Part shown: positions 1-5,246 of the stretch, piece after piece | Layout: each line of letters opens with the position of its first letter | Numbering within the stretch: the stretch's first letter is position 1 | Assembly: GCA_045636225.1 (NCBI GenBank) | Contig: JAZTXB010000081.1 | Coordinates: 1-6,176, forward strand | Reading direction: 5' to 3' | Length of the DNA: 6,176 bases | From: UMGS1613 sp045636225 | GTDB lineage: Bacteria; Bacillota_I; Bacilli_A; RF39; UBA660 | Translations under genes and position numbers: made by a program | The notes under the pieces: generated by a model | The model's input: only the letters and a program-made list of their open reading frames with translations | Told to the model about the DNA's origin: nothing | Database searches by the model: none

Positions 1-11
1 TAAAACGAAAT

Positions 12-35
12 AATCGTCTGTATGGCGATTTTTTT
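12..35 (+). terminator. Intrinsic terminator of an upstream gene
   Basis: The arms AATCGTC (12-18) and GGCGATT (24-30) pair over seven positions, one of them a T-G wobble, around the 5-base loop TGTAT. A run of seven Ts (29-35) follows on the plus strand. This is the usual shape of a rho-independent terminator for rightward transcription. It implies a plus-strand gene ending at or just before the window edge. The TAA at 1-3 could be that gene's stop codon, but this cannot be confirmed. Confidence 0.65.
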
Positions 36-57
36 CAAGGTTCAATTAATATGGCAA

Positions 58-183
58 TTATATATTTAAATATTTAATCATATATTCTTTTGATAATTTA
101 TCATATTTAGTTTTTAATCTTTTGTATTTGATTGTTAATATAAACAATTTTATATCTAATAAAACTAATTTTAATCTTTTCAT
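58..183 (-). CDS. Possible small basic protein, 41 residues
   Basis: This minus-strand ORF begins at ATG (183-181), ends at TAA (60-58) and encodes 41 residues. It starts MKRLKLVLLDIKLF and ends EYMIKYLNI. It is rich in Lys and Leu/Ile, with a hydrophobic stretch near residues 7-17 flanked by positive charge, so it could be amphipathic or membrane-associated. An AAAGGA ribosome-binding sequence (198-193) lies 9 bases before the ATG, which supports this start over an in-frame ATG six codons upstream (201-199) that has no clear site. I recognise no family. The region is very AT-rich, so a chance ORF is a real alternative. No promoter is obvious, and it sits between a foreign gene's terminator and the palindromic repeats. 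Confidence 0.3.
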   Translation of the reverse strand: MKRLKLVLLDIKLFILTIKYKRLKTKYDKLSKEYMIKYLNI

Positions 184-227
184 TTTACTTTTTCCTTTCA
201 TCTTTATTTGCACTTGCCGTGCATGGC

Positions 228-257
228 TTTACTTTCTTATATGGATAAGAAAGTAAA
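228..257. repeat. Palindromic repeat, copy 1 (13-bp arms)
   Basis: TTTACTTTCTTAT (228-240) is perfectly complementary to ATAAGAAAGTAAA (245-257) around the 4-base loop ATGG. GGC (225-227) and GCC (265-267) could add an outer clamp with a 7-base bulge. The same core recurs at 290-311, and both copies are followed by CAAAGAA (here 258-264). No T-run follows on either strand, so it does not look like a normal terminator. It resembles REP-like intergenic repeats found in many bacteria, but that assignment is inferred from shape only. Confidence 0.7.
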
Positions 258-289
258 CAAAGAAGCCAGGAAAGGTTTGCATATATTAT

Positions 290-311
290 GTACTTTCTTA
301 TAAGAAAGTAC
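290..311. repeat. Palindromic repeat, copy 2 (perfect 22-bp palindrome)
   Basis: The left half GTACTTTCTTA (290-300) is followed directly by its exact reverse complement (301-311), with no spacer. The core ACTTTCTTAT/AAGAAAGTA matches the copy at 228-257, and the shared tail CAAAGAA follows at 312-318. The two copies are about 60 bases apart in the same orientation. It could form a cruciform or RNA hairpin, or act as a binding site for a dimeric protein. Confidence 0.7.
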
Positions 312-349
312 CAAAGAATTTTCATTTTTTGCAAAATTAGTGTATAATA

Positions 350-1432
350 TTAAATGTGTGTTGGGGAACTCACATATAATATTTGAGGCATTGGATATAT
401 TATATTTGATATATCATATGTCTCTTTTATTTTTTCTATTGGCGAATATCCTCTTAATTTTATCTTAGTGTTGTTGTAAGCTTTTATATAATCAGTAGTG
501 TATTTTATTAATGTATCATTATCTATAATATCTTCCCATGCAAGACAATCTCTTTCTATAGACCAATGAAATGATTCAACTTCGCTATCCGCAGTACAAT
601 GTCCTGGAATATTCATTTTGTGTTTTTTAAATTTATTTTCAATAAATACTGTAAATGTACTTGTTTTTGGCTCTTGCCCATATGTTTTCTTATATCTGTT
701 TGTGAACTCAGAACCATTATCAGTTTGTATAGTTATTTCCTTTAAATTCAAGTGTTTAAACTGCTTTAAGAATGGATATAGTATTTCTTGTAAAAAGTTA
801 GTTGTGTAAAAAGAAGATTTATCATCACAATATGCTACTATTGTAAAACCAGTTGATACATCTCTTGCTGTTATTTGATATTTAACTTTCAATCCTTTAA
901 AATTATTTTTATTACTTGCGAAATATGGTTTTAAATTATCTATATCAGTTAAATATTTTATATCTATTTGTATTAATTGAAAAGGCAATAACTTTTTCTT
1001 CCATTCTACATCGCCACCATTACTAGGATCATGTTTTTTATTTCTTTTACCTCTGATAGCCCTATTGATATATCTATTAATTGTTACATCTGAATAAATA
1101 CTTATTCCAGTTTTCTTTCTAACATTATTTACTGTAATATGTTTTTTGTTTTCTTTCGCTTCTTTAGTAACTGATGTGATTTTATCTATATCTTTTTTAT
1201 CAATTGCATTTGGACTATTATGTGGTTTTCTAGAAATATCAATAAGTCCATTTAATCCATATAAGGCATATCTTCTACACCATTTCTTGATTGTATTTTT
1301 ACTACAAGCATAAAATCTTGCAGCTGTCTTAACTCCATTTTCATTTGCAAACCTTACCATTTCTAATCGTTTCTCGATTAGCATTTTCTCATTATCAATA
1401 TTATTATATAATTCTTGATAACTGCTAAACAT
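350..1432 (-). CDS. DDE (rve-type) transposase, IS481-like
   Basis: This 360-residue protein catalyses cut and strand transfer of its own element. The N-terminal part (about residues 20-70) is a helix-turn-helix region containing GVKTAARFYACSKNTIKKW, suited to binding the element ends. An integrase-core domain follows. The likely catalytic triad is D157 in QIDIKYL, D238 in QTDNGSEF and E286 in SEVESFH. The last two are 48 residues apart, longer than the usual 35 or so, which implies an insertion between them. The C-terminal part ends with YNNTKIKLRGYSPIEKI, typical of this fold. The ATG at 1432-1430 is chosen because GGAGGTG (1444-1438) precedes it by 5 bases. An ATG 12 codons earlier would place that site inside the gene. 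The gene appears intact. It uses one CGA Arg codon, whereas the chromosomal genes here use only AGA/AGG. The family assignment between IS481 and its relatives is inferred. Confidence 0.85.
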   Translation of the reverse strand: MFSSYQELYNNIDNEKMLIEKRLEMVRFANENGVKTAARFYACSKNTIKKWCRRYALYGLNGLIDISRKPHNSPNAIDKKDIDKITSVTKEAKENKKHITVNNVRKKTGISIYSDVTINRYINRAIRGKRNKKHDPSNGGDVEWKKKLLPFQLIQIDIKYLTDIDNLKPYFASNKNNFKGLKVKYQITARDVSTGFTIVAYCDDKSSFYTTNFLQEILYPFLKQFKHLNLKEITIQTDNGSEFTNRYKKTYGQEPKTSTFTVFIENKFKKHKMNIPGHCTADSEVESFHWSIERDCLAWEDIIDNDTLIKYTTDYIKAYNNTKIKLRGYSPIEKIKETYDISNIIYPMPQILYVSSPTHI

Positions 1433-1459
1433 ATTTTCACCTCCCTTCAAAACCTCTAT

Positions 1460-1465
1460 ATTATA
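1460..1465 (-). promoter_or_regulatory. Likely -10 box of the transposase promoter
   Basis: On the minus strand the sequence reads TATAAT (1465-1460), preceded by TG, about 28 bases before the transposase start codon. A good -35 hexamer is not visible at 16-18 bases upstream. The box lies inside the proposed right inverted repeat, as is common for insertion sequences. TATAAT is frequent by chance in such AT-rich DNA, so the call is modest. Confidence 0.4.
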
Positions 1466-1476
1466 CATTAAAATAG

Positions 1477-1513
1477 AAAAAAATACATAATAACCGAGGG
1501 GTCACTATGTATT
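1477..1513 (-). terminator. Leftward hairpin plus T-run upstream of the transposase
   Basis: AATACATA (1482-1489) pairs exactly with TATGTATT (1506-1513). Inside, after a symmetric 3x3 internal loop, ACC (1493-1495) pairs with GGT (1500-1502) around GAGG. On the minus strand the stem is followed by Ts (complement of the A-run 1477-1483), giving a leftward intrinsic-terminator layout. It lies just before the transposase promoter, so it could stop transcription entering the element from the right. On the plus strand no T-run follows. The weakness of the AT stem is the main doubt. Confidence 0.5.
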
Positions 1514-1561
1514 ATAATTTATTATTTGGTAATATATCTTTCTTTTTTTGATGCTTTAATG

Positions 1562-1573
1562 TATAATTATAAT
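1562..1573 (+). promoter_or_regulatory. Candidate -10 boxes of the prfB promoter
   Basis: Two TATAAT hexamers stand head to tail at 1562-1567 and 1568-1573, the first preceded by TG (1560-1561). Use of the first would start RNA near 1574, leaving a leader of only about 11 bases with the ribosome site at its 5' end. Another TATAAT lies at 1513-1518 and would give a longer leader. No strong TTGACA-like -35 box is seen for any of them. prfB is the first rightward gene after the insertion, so some promoter is expected in this stretch. Confidence 0.4.
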
Positions 1574-1584
1574 GGGTGGAGTGT

Positions 1585-2674
1585 ATGGAATTATATGAAA
1601 TAAAAAAGGAATATAAATTACTAAATGAAAAAGTAAACGATCTTAGGAGGTCTCTTTGACTTAGATACAAAAAAGAATAGAATTAAAGAGATAGATGAAT
1701 TAATGCTTGATACTTCTTTTTGGAATGATAGTGAGACTGCAAATAAACTAGTTATGGAAGTTAAGAAATTAAAAGATATTGTTAATAATATTGAGATTAT
1801 TCATAGTGATATAAAAGGAAATTTAGAACTATTAGAGGAATCTTCTGATTATGAAATATTACTTTTAGTGGAGAACGAACTTGCTTATTTAGGCACTGTT
1901 ATTGATAAGCTAGAATTAGAAACTTATTTAAGTGGTGAATATGATGATGCTAATGCTATTATTGAAATACATGCTGGTGCGGGTGGTACTGAATCTTGCG
2001 ATTGGGCCAATATGCTTTATAGAATGTATACGAGATATGCTAGTGCTAATGGATTTAAATTAGAAGAATTAGACAGACAAGATGGGGATGAGGCTGGTAT
2101 TAAATCAGTAATGTTTCAGATTAATGGTAGTATGGCATATGGTTATTTAAAAGGTGAAAAAGGGGTGCATAGACTTGTTAGAATTAGTCCATTTGACTCT
2201 AATAAGAGAAGACATACTTCTTTTGCTTCGGTAGATGTTATGCCTGAAATAGATAAAAATATAGATATTGAAATTAATGATAGTGACGTTAGGGTTGATA
2301 TATATAGGAGTAGTGGACCTGGTGGACAGGGAGTTAATACTACTGATAGTGCTGTTAGAATTACACATATTCCTTCTAGTATTGTTGTTACTTGTCAAAA
2401 TGAGAGAAGTCAAATAAGAAACAAGGAGAAGGCAATGGAAGTATTAAAAAATAAACTATATGTATTAGAACTTGAAAAACAAAATAATAAAATTAGTGAT
2501 ATAAAGGGTGAGCAACTTAGTAATGGCTGGGGAAGTGCTAAAAGAAGTTATGTAATGTGTCCTTATACTATGGTTAAAGATAGTGATAGTGGATATGAAA
2601 CTAGTAGTGTTGATAAAATACTTGATGGTGAAATAGAAGAAATGTTAGTAGCAAATTTAAAAGTGGGTGGATAG
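1585..2674 (+). CDS. prfB: Peptide chain release factor 2 (programmed +1 frameshift)
   Basis: RF2 recognises UGA and UAA in the ribosomal A site and triggers hydrolysis of peptidyl-tRNA. Translation starts at ATG 1585 (GGGTGGA at 1574-1580, 4-base spacer) and runs 24 codons to an in-frame TGA (1657-1659). A +1 shift at CTT-TGA-C then continues from GAC (1658) to TAG (2672-2674). The product is 362 residues, close to the usual 365 or so. Visible landmarks in the joined protein are the stop-codon-recognition tripeptide SPF at 201-203, which marks RF2 rather than RF1, and the catalytic GGQ at 246-248 within RSSGPGGQGVNTTDSAVRITH. The sequence is intact: the apparent break is the normal autoregulatory frameshift, used more when RF2 is scarce. 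A 3' neighbour starts one base after the stop and is probably co-transcribed. All Arg codons are AGA or AGG. Confidence 0.97.
1645..1660 (+). promoter_or_regulatory. RF2 programmed +1 frameshift site
   Basis: The sequence reads AGGAGG TCT CTT TGA C. The internal Shine-Dalgarno AGGAGG (1645-1650) lies 3 bases before the slippery CTT (1654-1656), followed by stop TGA (1657-1659) and C (1660). This is the same arrangement as in Escherichia coli prfB, with an even better anti-SD match. When RF2 is low, slow decoding of UGA-C lets the peptidyl-tRNA slip one base forward. Without the shift, only a 24-residue peptide is made. Confidence 0.97.
2665..2671 (+). promoter_or_regulatory. Ribosome binding site fixing the first YitT-like start
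   Basis: GGGTGGA (2665-2671) sits 4 bases before GTG 2676. prfB has the identical GGGTGGA with a 4-base spacer before its ATG. This favours GTG 2676 over the in-frame GTG at 2667, which lies inside this motif and has no site of its own. The site lies within the last codons of prfB, so the two genes are likely translationally coupled. Confidence 0.6.
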
Positions 2675-2675
2675 T

Positions 2676-3587
2676 GTGAGTTTATTTGATTATTTTAGAA
2701 GGAAAAGAGTTAATATTATTGTAGAAAATGTAAAGAAAAAGAATGCTCCGAAGAGATATTTAATGCTTGTTATAGGATGTTTTATTCTTGCATTTTCATT
2801 TAACTTATTTTTTTTAAGATATAATATTGTATGTTTTGGCGTTAGTGGTATATCTATTGTACTTAGTAAATTTGGAGTTAATCCATCACTATTTATACTT
2901 TTATCCAATATTTTACTTATGGTAATAGCGTATAGTGTTCTTGGTATAGAAAGTACTAAAAATCAACTGGTTGGTGCTATTTTATATCCGGTGTTTACAT
3001 ATTTAACAGGTTTATTTACAAGGTATATTGATCTTGGAAATACAGAACTTGTTGTTATTGCTATACTTGGCGGTGTTTTTGCTGGAATTGGATGTGGTCT
3101 TATTTATAAGAGTAACTTTTCTACAGGTGGAACGGATGTTATTATAGAAATTATATGTAAATATTGTAAAGTTTCTATGGGTACCGCTGGTCTTATCGTA
3201 AGCTCTTGTATTATTGCTATTGGAAAAATAGTATTTTCTTGGGATACTGTTTTATATGCTGTTTTGGTATCTTATTTGATATCTATATTTACAGATAAGG
3301 TATTACTTGGAATATCTAAGAGTAAAGCATTTTATATTGTTGTTAATAAAGATATGGATGATTTAATTAGAAATTTCTTGATATCTGTTCCGGGAGTTGG
3401 TACTACGGTTATTGATGCAGAGGGTGGATATTCTAATAATGATCAAACTCTAATACTTGCAGTAGTTCCTACTAGACAGTATATTGTTGTTAAAGAAGGT
3501 TTAAAAGAGATAGATAAGGACATTTATTTTCTTGTATGTGATTCTTATGAAGTAAGTAATGATAAAGGTGATTACTTATGTTACTAG
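2676..3587 (+). CDS. YitT-family (UPF0750, YvjA-like) membrane protein, first copy
   Basis: A 303-residue integral membrane protein of the YitT family (DUF161 membrane part plus DUF2179 soluble tail); the family's transported substrate is not established. After a basic N-terminus (RRKR, VKKKNAPKR) come about five or six hydrophobic segments, near residues 28-47, 72-90, 97-114, 124-144, 168-187 and 190-207. The family signature GLIYKSNFSTGGTDVI lies at about 141-156 and is intact (STGGTD). The C-terminal domain (about 216-295) contains SKAFYIVV, DAEGGYSN and KEIDKDIYFLVCDSYEVS, the DUF2179 pattern. B. subtilis has the related yvjA directly after prfB, so the position is conserved. The next gene overlaps its last 10 bases. 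GTG 2676 is the preferred start; 2667 would add three residues. Confidence 0.85.
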   Translation: MSLFDYFRRKRVNIIVENVKKKNAPKRYLMLVIGCFILAFSFNLFFLRYNIVCFGVSGISIVLSKFGVNPSLFILLSNILLMVIAYSVLGIESTKNQLVGAILYPVFTYLTGLFTRYIDLGNTELVVIAILGGVFAGIGCGLIYKSNFSTGGTDVIIEIICKYCKVSMGTAGLIVSSCIIAIGKIVFSWDTVLYAVLVSYLISIFTDKVLLGISKSKAFYIVVNKDMDDLIRNFLISVPGVGTTVIDAEGGYSNNDQTLILAVVPTRQYIVVKEGLKEIDKDIYFLVCDSYEVSNDKGDYLCY

Positions 3588-4459
3588 ATAAGAAGAAGAA
3601 TTTTGATTTAAAAAGTTTAAATGATATTTTAATTAAGAAAAATGCATATAAAAACTTTTTTACTTATATTATGGGTGTAATGATTGGTGGTGTTGCAGTT
3701 AGTGTTTTATATGCACCATATGGTATTGTTACTTCAGGGAGCACTGGAATAGCAATTTTACTTACAAAGATTATTGATATTGACTTATCGCTTATGATTT
3801 TTGTTGTGTGTGCAATACTATTGGTTATAGGTTTTGCTGTTTTTGGGATAGAATATGGAGCAAAGAATATACTAATTACTATTATATCTCCTGTATTTGT
3901 AAAGGCTGCTACGCTTATTAATAATGTTGTAGATTTTGAAGAATCATCTTTACTATTATTAGCGGTTTTAGCGGGTGTTTTATCTGGACTTAGTACAGGT
4001 TTAGTTAGAAAGTCTGGATATAGTCCAGGTGGTCTTAGTGTGTTTTATGATATTATAAATAAACATTTTAAAATATCTATTGGTAATGCTAGTCTTATAT
4101 GTAACAGTATAATTATGTTAGTTAGTTTATTTAGTTTTGGTCTTAGTGGTTTTATATATGGTTTTATTGCATTGTATGTTGCTTCTTTTGTAACTGATAA
4201 GGTTATGATTGGTATATCTAATAATAAAGCATTTTATATTGTTACTAAGAAGTCTGCTGAAGTTAAAGAGTATATTATTAATAAACTTAATTATACTGTA
4301 ACTGCTCTTGATGCTAAGGGTGGATATACTAGTAAAAAAAGAAAAATGTTAATGTGTGTTATTCCTACTATTGAATATGTTAAATTAAAAGAGATGATTA
4401 AAGAAATTGATAAAGATGCATTCTTTTTGATTACGGATAGTTATTATGTTTCTAAATAA
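3578..4459 (+). CDS. YitT-family (UPF0750, YvjA-like) membrane protein, second copy
   Basis: A 293-residue paralogue of the preceding gene with the same architecture: a hydrophobic part with helices near 27-46, 70-90, 97-116, 123-143, 168-187 and 190-207, then a DUF2179 tail (about 215-292). Shared blocks include DKV-x2-GIS-x2-KAFYIV and KEIDKDxxFLxxDSYxVS, so the pair arose by duplication. The family signature is altered: VRKSGYSPGGLSVFYD (143-158) has SPGGLS where the first copy has STGGTD. The start ATG 3578 has AAAGGTGA (3564-3571) with a 6-base spacer and overlaps the upstream stop by 10 bases, implying coupled translation and perhaps a heteromeric complex. It ends in TAA, followed by a 91-base gap. 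Its function is unknown. Confidence 0.85.
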   Translation: MLLDKKKNFDLKSLNDILIKKNAYKNFFTYIMGVMIGGVAVSVLYAPYGIVTSGSTGIAILLTKIIDIDLSLMIFVVCAILLVIGFAVFGIEYGAKNILITIISPVFVKAATLINNVVDFEESSLLLLAVLAGVLSGLSTGLVRKSGYSPGGLSVFYDIINKHFKISIGNASLICNSIIMLVSLFSFGLSGFIYGFIALYVASFVTDKVMIGISNNKAFYIVTKKSAEVKEYIINKLNYTVTALDAKGGYTSKKRKMLMCVIPTIEYVKLKEMIKEIDKDAFFLITDSYYVSK

Positions 4460-4518
4460 TTGTATATTAGGAAATTTATGTAAGATGGGTGTTTGGTATT
4501 TTAAAATAAAAAAAATAA

Positions 4519-4527
4519 TGATATAAT
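4519..4527 (+). promoter_or_regulatory. Extended -10 promoter for ftsEX
   Basis: TGATATAAT (4519-4527) is a perfect TATAAT with the extended TGn element. RNA would begin near 4534, giving a leader of about 17 bases up to ATG 4551. The -35 position (about 4499-4504, TTTTAA) is weak, as expected for extended -10 promoters. No clear terminator lies in the gap after the second YitT-like gene (4460-4518), so readthrough from prfB could also contribute. Confidence 0.6.
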
Positions 4528-4550
4528 GTTTATACAGTATGGAGGTACAT

Positions 4551-5246
4551 ATGGAGTTAATTAGAGTTAGTGATGTTCAAAAGACTTATAAAACTGGTAC
4601 TGTTGCTTTATATGATTTTAATCTTAGTATTAAAAAGGGAGAATTTGTATTTGTTATAGGTTCTTCTGGTAGTGGTAAATCTACTTTGATTAAGATGTTA
4701 TATAGGGAAGAAAAACCAGATAAAGGGTCTATTATTATTGGTGGTATAAATGTAGCAAAATTAAGAAATAGAAAAGTTTATGTTTTAAGAAGAAAGCTTG
4801 GTGTTGTTTTCCAGGATTTTAAGTTACTTCCTAAACTTACAGTATATGAAAATGTTGCTTTTGCTATGGAAGTATTAGGTTATGATAAAAAGGAAATTCA
4901 TAAGAGAGTAGTTGAAGTTTTGGAACTTGTTGGTTTAAAGAATAAAGTTAGACAATTTCCTGATCAATTATCAGGTGGAGAACAACAAAGGGTTGTTATA
5001 GCTAGAGCTATTGTTAATAAACCAAAGCTTCTTATTTGTGATGAACCTACTGGTAATTTAGATCCAGATACTTCAATGGAGATAATGAAAGTTCTTGAGG
5101 AAATAAATGCTATGGGTACTACGATTGTTATGGCTACCCATGATAGAGATATTGTTGATAAGATGAAAAAGAGAGTTATTGTACTTGATCATGGAAAACT
5201 TGTTAAGGATATAGAGAAGGGAAGTTATAGTAATGAAAGTGTTTAG
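4551..5246 (+). CDS. ftsE: Cell division ATP-binding protein FtsE
   Basis: FtsE is the cytoplasmic ATPase of the FtsEX complex, which couples ATP hydrolysis to activation of an extracellular peptidoglycan hydrolase at division or elongation sites. All ABC motifs are present in its 231 residues: Walker A GSSGSGKST (37-45), Q-loop Q88 in VVFQDFKLLP, signature LSGGEQQR (140-147), Walker B LLICDEP (160-166), D-loop NLDP (169-172) and H-loop H197. The VFQDFKLLP segment and the length are typical of FtsE (about 220-230 residues). The ATG at 4551 is chosen because GGAGG (4541-4545) lies 5 bases before it. An ATG at 4539 would overlap this site and add MEVH. The final 14 bases overlap ftsX, as is usual for this pair. 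The tail KDIEKGSYSNESV beyond the ABC core is unremarkable. Confidence 0.95.
   Translation: MELIRVSDVQKTYKTGTVALYDFNLSIKKGEFVFVIGSSGSGKSTLIKMLYREEKPDKGSIIIGGINVAKLRNRKVYVLRRKLGVVFQDFKLLPKLTVYENVAFAMEVLGYDKKEIHKRVVEVLELVGLKNKVRQFPDQLSGGEQQRVVIARAIVNKPKLLICDEPTGNLDPDTSMEIMKVLEEINAMGTTIVMATHDRDIVDKMKKRVIVLDHGKLVKDIEKGSYSNESV

Larger units (their letters stand above)
324..1484 (-). mobile_element. Probable insertion sequence with one transposase gene
   Basis: A single DDE transposase gene is enclosed by imperfect inverted repeats. Positions 324-350 and the reverse complement of 1458-1484 match at about 22 of 27 positions, including the shared block TGTATAATAT. The left repeat reaches the first base of the transposase stop triplet and the right one contains its likely -10 box. 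AT-richness makes the match less decisive, and no clear target-site duplication flanks these ends. A competing pair is 285-299 with 1477-1491 (13 of 15 matches), which would bring palindrome copy 2 inside the element. An element of about 1.2 kb with one ORF fits an IS481-like or related family. Exact boundaries are uncertain. Confidence 0.5.

Noticed and set aside
228..318. CRISPR array
   Set aside because: Only two palindromic copies with different loops and no regular repeat-spacer pattern; no cas genes in the window.
327..336. TTTTGCAAAA palindrome as a transposase terminator
   Set aside because: Too short and without loop space; no GC-rich stem is followed by Ts in the leftward direction.
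618..809. Plus-strand 63-codon ORF
   Set aside because: It lies wholly opposite the intact transposase gene and has no ribosome site or recognisable domain.
1585..1660. prfB as a pseudogene broken by an early TGA
   Set aside because: The stop lies in a perfect RF2 frameshift context, and the downstream frame is intact with SPF and GGQ motifs.
2147..2413. Minus-strand 88-codon ORF opposite prfB
   Set aside because: Low-complexity Asn/Ser/Ile-rich translation opposite a clearly conserved gene.
2690..2908. Minus-strand 72-codon ORF opposite the first YitT-like gene
   Set aside because: It is the antisense of a membrane gene, with no independent start signal.
4497..4508. TATTTTAAAATA palindrome as a terminator before ftsE
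   Set aside because: All A/T, only six base pairs with no loop, and no T-run; more likely chance in AT-rich DNA.
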